Source: DAOUBP01 sp034432655
GTDB lineage: Bacteria > Chloroflexota > Anaerolineae > CG2-30-64-16
DNA: 31,316 bases
Assembly (NCBI GenBank): GCA_034432655.1
Contig: DAOUBP010000112.1
Location: forward strand, 1-31,316
Direction: 5' to 3'
Positions 1 to 7,298 of the stretch are shown in pieces. The notes beneath the pieces were generated by a model, which worked only from the letters and a program-made list of their open reading frames with translations, was not told the origin of the DNA and made no database searches. Each line of letters starts with the position of its first letter. Position 1 is the stretch's first letter. The position numbers and the translations under genes were made by a program.

Positions 1-14
1 CTGTTGGCAAACTC
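1..14. repeat. Left terminal inverted repeat of the IS
   Basis: CTGTTGGCAAACTC, the exact reverse complement of bases 1786-1799. Similarity stops after base 14. Confidence 0.9.
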
Positions 15-140
15 GAGAGAGTCAGCTCGTAATGGTAAAATAGGACGAGACGTCTCTTGGCAATCACAGTAGCGCTTTTGAATGGGCCGGCAGGTGTAGC
101 CTGCCAAGCTAATGTTGTTCAGCATAACGGAGAAGAAGCT

Positions 141-1787
141 ATGTCTTTGCAACCGATGCCAATTCCGGCCATTCCAGACGAAACCGTCCGCGTAGCGAAG
201 CGGGCTTTTCGCAAAGGGAACATCTTTGTCACGATCGGCGACAACATCGGCACCCTGTTTGCCGATACGGACTTTGCGATGTTGTACGACGCCGAAGGCA
301 AGCCTGCGCTTGAGCCACACCTGTTGGCCTTGGTGTTGGTGTTTCAGTTCATGGAAGACCTGTCGGATCGCGAGGCAGCGGATGCGGTGCGGGCGCGCAT
401 CGACTGGAAATATGCTCTGCATTTGCCGCTGGAGGATGAAGGGTTTGATCATTCGGTGTTGTGTGACTTTCGCCAGCGGTTGTTGGACCATGATGCAGGG
501 CAACAGATGTTCACCTGTGTGCTGCAGCGGCTGGAGGACTTGGGCTTGTTGCGCCGCGGCGGACAACAGCGCACTGACTCCACGCATGTGCTGATGGCCA
601 GTCAGCGTTTGAGTCGTCTGGAGTTGGTGCGTGAAACGATGCGCTTGGCGTTGGAGGCGGTGGCTTCGCTGGAGCCGGCATGGCTGCGAGCGCATGCGCA
701 GGAAGGGTGGTATGAGCGGTATAGCCACCAATGGAGTGGCCGGCGCTTGCCGAAAAGTCAGGAAAAGCGTGACGCATTGATCCAAGCGATGGGAGCGGAT
801 GGCTTCTATCTGCTGGACCTGGTGCACCAGGACGATGCGCCGCGGCGGTTGCAGGAGTTGGAAGAGGTGGCCGTGTTGACGCAGGTGTGGGCCCAGCAGT
901 TCGAGCGCAGCGAGGCGGGCGTGCGATCTCGGCCGCCCGGCAAGCGACCGGCTGGCGCAGCGTTGATCGTTACACCGCACGATACCGAGGCGCGGCGCAG
1001 CGTGCATGGCGATCATGAATGGCACGGGTATCGAGTGCATTGGACAGAGACCTGTGATGAAGAGCTGCCCCGGCTGGTGACCGATGTCCAATTGACCCCA
1101 GCCACGACACCCGATGTCGTCATGACGGGGGCCATTCAGGAGGCGCTGGCCAGCCGAGAGCTGCTGCCCGCCACCCACCTGGTCGATGGGGGGTATACAG
1201 CCGGGCATGTGATCGAACAAAGTCACAAGAAACATCAGATCGATCTGGTGGGACCAGTATCGCCAGACACCAGTTGGCAGGCTCGTATCCCTAAGGGGAT
1301 CACAGTAGACCGCTTTCAGATCGATTGGGACGCCAAACAGGCCACGTGTCCCCAGGGACACCGTTCGACCGGCTGGTCTACCTCGACCAATGATGAAGAC
1401 CAACCGGTTATCCATATCCGTTTTGACAAAGACACCTGCCGCACTTGTCCGGTCCGACAACTCTGTACTCGCAGCAGCCAATACGGCCGGTCCTTGAAGG
1501 TGCTGACCACGCACGCCACCATCCAAGCGGCGCGGCAACGTCAGCGCACACCCGAGTTCCGCCAAACCTATGCCTGGCGCGCAGGCGCAGAGGGCACGGT
1601 CTCGGTTACGGTGCGGCAGCATGGCATGCGCCGTTCCCGCTACGTAGGAGAAGCCAAAACGCGTCTCCAAGCGCTTCTCACCGGCATAGCCCTCAACCTG
1701 AAACGCGCAGCCCTCTGGTTGATGGGGTATCGCGTGGCTGCTACGCGGCCAAGCGCCCTACTTTGCCTTGCGCCAGTGCCGGTTTGA
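141..1787 (+). CDS. IS1182-family DDE transposase
   Basis: Transposase of 548 residues that would cut and join the element's ends. The N-terminal part (about 10-130) is the DUF772-like region, with LSDREAADAVRARIDW and the FDHSVLCDFRQRL stretch typical of the IS1182 group. The DDE residues appear as D146 (TDSTH), D349 (VDGGY) and E484 (GAEGT). A cysteine cluster (CPQGH ... CRTCPVRQLC) precedes the last catalytic block, as usual in this family. The ATG at 141 is chosen because AGAAG lies just upstream and family members begin with the MSLQPMPIPAIPDE motif. An in-frame TTG at 57 would add 28 unsupported residues. No frameshift or internal stop is seen. Confidence 0.92.
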   Translation: MSLQPMPIPAIPDETVRVAKRAFRKGNIFVTIGDNIGTLFADTDFAMLYDAEGKPALEPHLLALVLVFQFMEDLSDREAADAVRARIDWKYALHLPLEDEGFDHSVLCDFRQRLLDHDAGQQMFTCVLQRLEDLGLLRRGGQQRTDSTHVLMASQRLSRLELVRETMRLALEAVASLEPAWLRAHAQEGWYERYSHQWSGRRLPKSQEKRDALIQAMGADGFYLLDLVHQDDAPRRLQELEEVAVLTQVWAQQFERSEAGVRSRPPGKRPAGAALIVTPHDTEARRSVHGDHEWHGYRVHWTETCDEELPRLVTDVQLTPATTPDVVMTGAIQEALASRELLPATHLVDGGYTAGHVIEQSHKKHQIDLVGPVSPDTSWQARIPKGITVDRFQIDWDAKQATCPQGHRSTGWSTSTNDEDQPVIHIRFDKDTCRTCPVRQLCTRSSQYGRSLKVLTTHATIQAARQRQRTPEFRQTYAWRAGAEGTVSVTVRQHGMRRSRYVGEAKTRLQALLTGIALNLKRAALWLMGYRVAATRPSALLCLAPVPV

Positions 1788-1799
1788 GTTTGCCAACAG
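1786..1799. repeat. Right terminal inverted repeat of the IS
   Basis: GAGTTTGCCAACAG, matching the left end in inverted orientation. The transposase TGA (1785-1787) runs into it. Confidence 0.9.
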
Positions 1800-1801
1800 T
1801 A

Positions 1802-1948
1802 TCACTTCAGCGCCGGGCGATCCTGGCCGCCACCGGCCACCTGTCACCCGTTGCGTGCGCGGTCACGCCGGCCCGCCCGACCATGAATGGATCGGGCTAC
1901 CTGGCAGCGCCCGGTGAACCGGACTTGGGCGCGGTGCTGTCGGAATAG
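1802..1948 (+). pseudogene. Possible 3' remnant of a gene cut by the IS
   Basis: Directly after the IS, one frame stays open for 48 codons to a TAG at 1946-1948. Third positions are strongly G/C, as in the real genes here. The peptide ends GEPDLGAVLSE. There is no start codon with a ribosome site, so it looks like the end of a gene whose upstream part lay left of the IS. I do not recognise the family. It could also be chance in G+C-rich DNA. Confidence 0.3.
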
Positions 1949-1975
1949 CAACATACGCGCCAAGTGACCCACTGG

Positions 1976-2092
1976 TAGCCCGGACGATTCACACTTGCAC
2001 CTGCGGCACAAGCGCAGGTGTCGCCGGGCGGCCTCGCACGACCGGCAGTGCGCCGGAAGAAGCGATTAGCGGATTAATTTCTTCTTCATAAG
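1976..2092 (+). repeat. Dispersed palindromic repeat, copy B
   Basis: Starts with TAGCCCGG and shares most of its length with the reverse complement of 31226-31316. Shared blocks are TCGCCGGGCG, GCACGA, CCGGA, GCGATTA, ATTTTCTT-like and TTCATAAG at the far end. In this copy the terminal hairpin (GCCCGG ... CCGGGC) holds a second nested hairpin, CACCTGCG/CGCAGGTG (loop GCACAAG), which the other copy lacks. It occupies most of the gap between the IS and femAB. The rest of the gap (2093-2220) shows no clear gene or promoter. Confidence 0.7.
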
Positions 2093-2220
2093 CGCACTCG
2101 CTGGCTGCGCAGCACCGAATGATGAACTTTGCGAAAATAACCGGATTACTGAAACTTGCGCGCTCAACACGAATATTGCAGAGTAATACTACGCGACCCT
2201 GTTCACCGAAGCTGATGCCC

Positions 2221-3693
2221 ATGTATCAAATCATTGAATGCCTCGACCCCACCGCCTGGGATGCCGCGCTGTTGACCCTGCCCCAGCCGCACATTTTGCA
2301 GAGCTGGGCCTGGGGCGAGACAAAACAGCAAACCGGCTGGCGCGCAAAACGCCTGCTCTGGCTCCGCGCCACCCCACCTCCCCAGTCGGCTTCAGCCGAC
2401 TTACCATACCAGCCTGCGAATTCATTCGCAGACGCATCGTACCAGCCTGCGAATTCATTCGCAGCACCCGACCAGCCCCCGAATTCATCCGCAGCCCCCC
2501 AGTCGGCTTCAGCCGACTTACCATACCAGCCTGCGAATTCATTCGCAGACGCGTCGTACCAGCCTGCGAATTCATTCGCAGACGCATCGTACCAGCCTGC
2601 GAATTCATCCGCAGACGCGTCGTACCAGCCTGCGAATTCATTCGCAGACGCATCGTACCAGCCTGCGAATTCATTCGCAGACGCATCGTACCAGCCTGCG
2701 AATTCATTCGCAGACGCGTCGTACCAGCCTGCGAATTCATTCGCAGACGCATCATACCAGCCTGCGAATTCATTCGCAGCGAATTCATCCGCAACACCCG
2801 TCGCCGCAGCTGCCATCCTCATCCGCCGGCTGCACCCTTGCGTGCCGGTCTCGGTGGCCTACGTCCCCAAAGGCCCGCTCCTGGACTGGACGGACGCAGC
2901 CTTAGCCGAAGCCGTGCTGGACAGGCTGGAGGTTGAAGCCCGGCGCGCCCGCGCGCTGTTCGTCAAGATAGACCCCGACGTGCGCAGCGACACCCCAGCA
3001 GGGCAACAGATCATGGCGCTGCTGGCCCACCGTGGCTGGCGGCCCTCAGCCGAGCAGATCCAGTTCTGCAATACCATGGTCACCGACCTGACGCGCGATG
3101 AGGACGCGCTGCTGGCCGCGATGAAACCGAAATGGCGCTACAACATCCGCCTGGCCGAACGGCGCGGGGTGATCGTGCGCGATGGCAGGGTGGCCGACCT
3201 GCCCCTGTTCTATGAAATGTACCAGGAGACCGGCCAGCGCGACGGCTTCCTGGTGCGCCCCTACGCGTACTACCGAACCATCTGGGAGCGGTTCATGTCC
3301 GCCGGGCTGGCCCACCTGTTGCTGGCTGAAGTCGCTGGCCAGCCGGTGGCCGGCCTGATCTTGTTCCGCTTCGGGCCCACGGCCTGGTATTTCTACGGCG
3401 CTTCCACCGCTCAAAGCCGGGAGCTGATGCCCAACCACGCTTTGCAATGGGCTGCGTTGCGCTGGGCAAAGGCGGCCGGGTGCACGCGTTATGACTGGTG
3501 GGGCGCGCCGGATGTGCTGGACGAGACCGATCCCATGTGGGGGGTTTACCGTTTCAAACAGGGGTTCGGCGGGGAGTTCGTGCCTCACATCGGCGCGTGG
3601 GACTATCCGACGAACCGCTTTGCCTACTGGTTCTACACCGCAGCCATGCCGCGCGTGTTGGAACTGATGCGCCGACGGCATCGGACCACTTGA
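2221..3693 (+). CDS. FemA/FemB-like GNAT acyltransferase with a repeat-encoded insert
   Basis: A 490-residue protein of the FemABX class, aminoacyl transferases that modify lipid II or peptidoglycan cross-bridges. Residues 1-53 and about 194-490 form the paired GNAT fold. Visible family signatures are HILQSWAWGETK near the start, VAYVPKGP followed by LFVKIDPDV, the KPKWRYNIRLAERRGV block, and YDWWGAPD near the end. Between the WLRAT strand and VAAAAILIRR lies an insert at about residues 54-193 made of repeats of YQPANSFADAS, encoded by the palindromic array. The insert keeps the frame and contains no stop. ATG 2221 is preferred because it matches the family's start and has GAAG nine bases upstream; ATG 2215 is possible. 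The exact substrate is unknown. The gene converges with the thioredoxin gene. Confidence 0.8.
   Translation: MYQIIECLDPTAWDAALLTLPQPHILQSWAWGETKQQTGWRAKRLLWLRATPPPQSASADLPYQPANSFADASYQPANSFAAPDQPPNSSAAPQSASADLPYQPANSFADASYQPANSFADASYQPANSSADASYQPANSFADASYQPANSFADASYQPANSFADASYQPANSFADASYQPANSFAANSSATPVAAAAILIRRLHPCVPVSVAYVPKGPLLDWTDAALAEAVLDRLEVEARRARALFVKIDPDVRSDTPAGQQIMALLAHRGWRPSAEQIQFCNTMVTDLTRDEDALLAAMKPKWRYNIRLAERRGVIVRDGRVADLPLFYEMYQETGQRDGFLVRPYAYYRTIWERFMSAGLAHLLLAEVAGQPVAGLILFRFGPTAWYFYGASTAQSRELMPNHALQWAALRWAKAAGCTRYDWWGAPDVLDETDPMWGVYRFKQGFGGEFVPHIGAWDYPTNRFAYWFYTAAMPRVLELMRRRHRTT
2384..2797 (+). repeat. Tandem array of palindromic units inside femAB
   Basis: Ten copies of a 33-bp unit in two blocks (from 2407 and from 2524 on), each holding the hairpin TGCGAAT-TC-ATTCGCA. 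Two copies of a second palindrome, AGTCGGCTTCAGCCGACT, sit at 2384-2401 and 2501-2518, each at the head of a block. Units differ only at a few bases (ACGCATCG/ACGCGTCG, one ATCCGCAG). Because 33 is a multiple of three and the unit lacks stops in several frames, the array is open on both strands. It reads in frame through femAB. Confidence 0.95.
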
Positions 3694-3749
3694 AATGGAA
3701 ACGCGCGAGAAACCGGAATTCCACTCGGGTCCCGGCTTCGCGCGCGCCT

Positions 3750-4319
3750 TCACCACACCCGCTGCAACCGCGCCAGCATTGCGTCTTTGGAAATCTGCCC
3801 CGTCCACACGTCCCGGATGAAACCCTCGCGATCAATGATCATCGAGGTGGGCAGCGAACGCACCACAAAAAGCTTATTCGACACCCGGCCGTCGGTGTCC
3901 AACAACAAGGGGAAGGTGATGCCGCGCTGTTGCGCAAAATCCGCCACGGCCTTGGCGCTCTCCTCCATGTTGACCCCGAGCACGGTAAAGCCCTGGCTGA
4001 CGCCATAGGCGCGATGCAGCGCCTCCAGGTCGGGCATCTCCGCCTTACACGGCGGGCACCAGGTGGCCCAGAAGTTCAACAACACCACCTTGCCCCGCAA
4101 GTCCCGCAGGCGCACCGTCTGGCCATCAACCGTTTGCAGCGTGAAGTCGGGCGCGACCGCGCGCGGGGTCAAGTTGGCAGCAGGCTGCGCCTCGGCCTTC
4201 GACCGCTGTTGCCCGGCCTGCAACTGCCAGATGCCCGCGGCGACCGCCAGCAAACTCAAAACAACCAGGACCCAAAAGAACGCCGTGGGCCGCCACCCGG
4301 TCGAGCGCTTTTGAGACAT
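3750..4319 (-). CDS. TlpA/ResA-like membrane-anchored thioredoxin
   Basis: Protein of 189 residues with a short basic N-terminus, one membrane segment (about 12-30), then a thioredoxin-like AhpC/TSA-Redoxin domain facing outside the cytoplasm. The redox motif is WCPPC (W87, C88, C91) within NFWATWCPPCKAEMPDLE. Family members reduce disulphides of extracytoplasmic proteins such as apocytochrome c; the partner here is not shown. The start at 4319 has AGGAG five bases upstream and places the membrane helix near the N-terminus. A start further up would add 27 residues read from the neighbouring palindrome. It converges with femAB, with 56 bp between the stops. Confidence 0.9.
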   Translation of the reverse strand: MSQKRSTGWRPTAFFWVLVVLSLLAVAAGIWQLQAGQQRSKAEAQPAANLTPRAVAPDFTLQTVDGQTVRLRDLRGKVVLLNFWATWCPPCKAEMPDLEALHRAYGVSQGFTVLGVNMEESAKAVADFAQQRGITFPLLLDTDGRVSNKLFVVRSLPTSMIIDREGFIRDVWTGQISKDAMLARLQRVW

Positions 4320-4347
4320 GTAACTCCTGCGCATCTTATAGGGAACG

Positions 4348-4440
4348 CAGATAGAACACGCACAATCGGAGCGCGGCATCCTCAGATGACGCCTGTTCAC
4401 ATCTGAGGATGCGAACTCCGCTATGTGTGATCTCTATCTG
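4348..4440. repeat. 93-bp nested inverted repeat (MITE-like)
   Basis: Three nested pairs of arms: CAGATAGA/TCTATCTG at the ends (4348-4355, 4433-4440), CGGAG/CTCCG (4367-4371, 4416-4420), and a perfect 13-bp inner pair GCATCCTCAGATG/CATCTGAGGATGC (4376-4388, 4400-4412) around an 11-base loop. It fills the gap between the osmC stop and the thioredoxin start. No gene is encoded. It could act as a terminator, processing site or non-autonomous mobile element. Confidence 0.8.
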
Positions 4441-4449
4441 TTGTCTCCA

Positions 4450-4875
4450 TTACAGCGTCTGTGCCGGCTCGACGCGGTAGCTGTACGTCACTTCAGCCAC
4501 CCCGCGCACCGTCGCAATCGCGCCGCAGTAAGTAGTCTCTGACAGCTCTATGGCCCGGGCCAGCGCCTTGGGATCTACATCGCCATAGGCCACATATTCC
4601 AGGTGGATCTTGGTGTACTTCTTCGGGTGCTCGGCCGACCGCTCGCCCGTGGCGAAGATCTTAAAACCCTGCACCGGCTGGCGCTTCTTCTTCAGAATAC
4701 TGATGACGTCCATCGCCGTGCAGCCCAGCAGGCCCATCAACAATACCTCCATCGGCCGGGCGGCCGTATCGTGCCCGCCCACATCAGGAGATGAATCCAT
4801 CACAATCGCATGGCCGCTGTCGCCGGAGGCGACGAATTGCATGTCTTGCACCCAGGTGATGTTTGCTTTGGTCAT
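4450..4875 (-). CDS. OsmC-family protein
   Basis: Protein of 141 residues with the OsmC/Ohr fold, a family that includes thiol peroxidases acting on organic hydroperoxides in the cytoplasm. The two family cysteines are present: C52 in LLGCTAMDVI and C117 in ETTYCGAI. PMEVLLMGLLGC and HLEYVAYGDV match the YhfA-like subgroup rather than classical Ohr, so a peroxidase role is likely but not certain. ATG 4875 has GAGGA six bases upstream. A TTG two codons earlier (4881) overlaps that site and is less likely. It follows the GT28-like gene by 54 bp on the same strand. Confidence 0.85.
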   Translation of the reverse strand: MTKANITWVQDMQFVASGDSGHAIVMDSSPDVGGHDTAARPMEVLLMGLLGCTAMDVISILKKKRQPVQGFKIFATGERSAEHPKKYTKIHLEYVAYGDVDPKALARAIELSETTYCGAIATVRGVAEVTYSYRVEPAQTL

Positions 4876-4929
4876 GGTCAATCCTCTTCGTTGGTATCGC
4901 TCTGTCAGATGCGACGGACGGCGAACGGG

Positions 4930-6093
4930 TTACGCGGGCGCGCGCGTGCGGATCAGACGGAGGGCGGCCTCTGCGATCTCAGCCGCGGCATGCGGCCGAC
5001 CTAAACTACGGGAGCGGTCGGCCATGCGTGCCAACAAAGAATTGCCGGGCCGCAACAGCTCATCCGCCAGATGGGCCAGCCGATCAGGGCTTGGCTCATA
5101 GATCGCCGCGCCGTGCTGCTCGGTCCACTCCACATTCCCAGTTTCCTGGCCCGGGATGAATTCGCTGATCAAAGCCGGCAGCCCCAAACACGCAGCCTCA
5201 GCCAGGGTGCCCGGCCCCGCCTTGGTCACCAACAGATCGGCAGCCGCCATCCACTCCGCCATGTTATTCACGAAGCCGAGCACCTGCACGGGCAGCGGCC
5301 AGCGCTCCTGGTTCAAGCGGCGCTGCAGGACCCGATTGCGGCCGGCAATGATAGCCAGGTACGGCTGTGGCTGGTGCTCCGAGAGGCGTCTGGCCAGCGC
5401 GCGCGCGATGGGCAACAAGCGACCGATGCCTGCACCGCCCCCGCTGAGGAGCAGCAAAGGCCGATCGGCCATCAGGCCTACCCGCTGGCGCGCCTCTGCC
5501 CGGGTCAGGTCGCGCGCTTCGACAAACGAACGCCGGATCGGCAGGCCGATGACCTGCACCTTGTCCGGCGCCAGCCCGCAGGCCAGAGCCGTCTCACGCG
5601 CCCGTTCGGTGGCCACCACGCACAGGTCCACGTCCGGGCAGAACCATGCCACCGGCGGCGTGACGGGATCGGTGACCACCGTGACAAAGGGGATACGCCG
5701 GCCGGCGGAACGCAAGATCCACAACGGCACATCAATCTGCAACGGGTGGACGCTGATGAAGAGGTCGGTCTCTTGCGCCAACAAAGGCGGGGTGATCACC
5801 GGTTTCACATAAGGGTAGAGCGCGCGAGCCACCAGGATGACGCGCCGGCGATCGGCCCCTAAACGGTACACCAGATGATACAGATGGGGGGCATAAGTTA
5901 CCCACGGCCCGTACGTCGCCGACCAGGTGTTGATGGGGAACGGCGCGTGCTCGTCCATCAAGTTCAAGAACGAAACCTGCGCCCGACCCTCCAACGCTTC
6001 GGCCAGGCTCTGGGCAGCCGCGCGGTGCCCGCCGCCTGACTCGGCCGTCAGGATCGTAACGCGCGGCAATGATTCCGAAGATGATAGCGTCAT
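4930..6093 (-). CDS. GT28 / MGDG-synthase-like glycosyltransferase
   Basis: Protein of 387 residues. The N-terminal region resembles the MGDG synthase domain (ILTAESGGGHRAAAQSLAEA, residues about 15-34). The C-terminal half is GT28-like, with LLLLSGGGAGIGR and the nucleotide-sugar loop TKAGPGTLAEAACLGLPAL. Such enzymes move a hexose from UDP- or GDP-sugar onto diacylglycerol at the inner membrane face, making glycolipids. Acceptor and sugar cannot be told from sequence. The start codon overlaps the M20 stop by four bases (ATGA), which implies translational coupling. An undecaprenyl-linked acceptor (MurG-like) is the alternative, but the GGGH start favours the lipid glycosyltransferases. Confidence 0.87.
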   Translation of the reverse strand: MTLSSSESLPRVTILTAESGGGHRAAAQSLAEALEGRAQVSFLNLMDEHAPFPINTWSATYGPWVTYAPHLYHLVYRLGADRRRVILVARALYPYVKPVITPPLLAQETDLFISVHPLQIDVPLWILRSAGRRIPFVTVVTDPVTPPVAWFCPDVDLCVVATERARETALACGLAPDKVQVIGLPIRRSFVEARDLTRAEARQRVGLMADRPLLLLSGGGAGIGRLLPIARALARRLSEHQPQPYLAIIAGRNRVLQRRLNQERWPLPVQVLGFVNNMAEWMAAADLLVTKAGPGTLAEAACLGLPALISEFIPGQETGNVEWTEQHGAAIYEPSPDRLAHLADELLRPGNSLLARMADRSRSLGRPHAAAEIAEAALRLIRTRAPA

Positions 6094-7271
6094 TTGAGGA
6101 TTTCCAGCGCCAACTGCGCATAAATCTGGGCGGCCAGAGCCACATCAGCCAGGCGCACCCGTTCGTCGGTCGTATGGGCCTGACGTTCGTCGCCGGGGCC
6201 AAAGCCGATGGTCGGGATGCCGGCCGTGCCCAGGGTGTAGGCGCCATCGGTTGAAAAAGGCCAGGTCCCGAAGCGCGCGGGTGAACCGGTCACATGCTCC
6301 ACGGCACGCGCCGCCCGTTTGACCAGCGGCGCGCTTTCCGGCAGTAACCAGGGCGGATAGTATTTGCGCCCCCGCAACACCTGGCCGGTGTAGGTGGTGA
6401 TCTCATAGTTCACCGTGGAGACCTCGGCCTGCAGCTGTTCACGGCGTACCATCTGTTGGATCTCTGCGATGGCCCGCGCCTCGGTCTCGCCCAGTGTCAA
6501 CCGACGGTCTACAATGAGGGTGCACAAGTCGGGAATTGAGTTCAGGCTGCTGGCAGTGCTGCTGATGTGTGTGACGGCGGCCGAGCCCTTGCCCAGGGCC
6601 GGGTCGGAGAGCAACTGGGTAACCAGTAAATCAATATTGAAGATCAACCGGGCCGCGTTAGTGATGGCGTTGATTCCCCCCTGGGGCATGGAAGCATGGC
6701 CGGCCCGGCCGCGCACCGCCACTTCAAGCTCAACGCGACCCCGATGCCCCAGGTAGATGCCCAGATTGGTCGGCTCGCCCAGCACCACAAAATCGGGCTG
6801 GATCCCTTCCTCTTCGATCAAGTGCTGCACGGCGGCGCCCTCGCAGGGCTCCTCCTGCACCACGAACGCCACGTACAAATCGCCCCGCAGGCGGACTCCA
6901 GCGCCGGCCAGCAGCCGGACACCGTAGATCATGGCCGCCAGCGCAGCTTTCATGTCCGCGGCGCCACGGCCAAAAAGCACTCCATCCACGATTTCTCCGC
7001 CATAAGGGTCGCGGGTCCAGGCGCTGCGATCCCCAACAGCCACCGTATCCATGTGGCCATCGTAAAGCAAGACCGGGCCCTGGCCGTCACCGTACCGCCC
7101 GACCACATTGCCGATACGATCGGTCCACACCTGTTGGAAGCCGCTGTTCCGCATGGCCGCCGTCAGGATGGCCGCCACCTCCCCTTCATAGCCGGGCAAG
7201 CTGGGGGTGCGCACCAGGTCTTGGACCAGGCGCGTCAACCCCTGGGTATCTGTAGAGGAAAGTGGTATCAC
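6090..7271 (-). CDS. M20-family metallohydrolase, YgeY-like
   Basis: Protein of 393 residues from the ArgE/DapE/M20 family of zinc amidohydrolases. Probable metal and catalytic residues are H73 and D75 (YDGHMDTV), D106 (GRGAADMK), E140/E141 (QEEPCEG), E166 (LGEPTN) and a late His (QAHTTDE). The central dimerisation region runs about 180-295. The YYPPWLLPE and TFSTDGAY-type stretches resemble the YgeY-type subgroup described as selenium-metabolism-linked, but no selenium genes lie nearby, so the substrate is open. The start is GTG 7271 with GGAGG ten bases upstream. It sits 27 bp after the sugar transferase and overlaps the GT28-like gene, apparently within one operon. Confidence 0.87.
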   Translation of the reverse strand: MIPLSSTDTQGLTRLVQDLVRTPSLPGYEGEVAAILTAAMRNSGFQQVWTDRIGNVVGRYGDGQGPVLLYDGHMDTVAVGDRSAWTRDPYGGEIVDGVLFGRGAADMKAALAAMIYGVRLLAGAGVRLRGDLYVAFVVQEEPCEGAAVQHLIEEEGIQPDFVVLGEPTNLGIYLGHRGRVELEVAVRGRAGHASMPQGGINAITNAARLIFNIDLLVTQLLSDPALGKGSAAVTHISSTASSLNSIPDLCTLIVDRRLTLGETEARAIAEIQQMVRREQLQAEVSTVNYEITTYTGQVLRGRKYYPPWLLPESAPLVKRAARAVEHVTGSPARFGTWPFSTDGAYTLGTAGIPTIGFGPGDERQAHTTDERVRLADVALAAQIYAQLALEILK

Positions 7272-7298
7272 GCTCGCCTATCCTCCGAACGCAAAAGA

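Larger units (their letters stand above)
1..1799 (+). mobile_element. Complete IS1182-like insertion sequence
   Basis: A single transposase gene lies between perfect 14-bp terminal inverted repeats, CTGTTGGCAAACTC at 1-14 and its complement at 1786-1799. The right repeat overlaps the transposase stop codon. Size (1799 bp), a single DDE transposase and no passenger gene fit the IS1182 family. The left end coincides exactly with base 1 of the window, so a target duplication cannot be checked. The intact frame and matching ends suggest a recent, possibly active insertion (inference). Confidence 0.9.

Noticed and set aside
2384..2797. CRISPR array
   Set aside because: Units are contiguous 33-bp tandem repeats without variable spacers, and no cas gene is nearby.
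2226..2822. Antisense frames of 188-198 codons and a plus-strand frame of 232 codons over the femAB repeat array
   Set aside because: They arise because the 33-bp unit has no stops in several frames. Only the femAB frame continues into recognisable protein on both sides.
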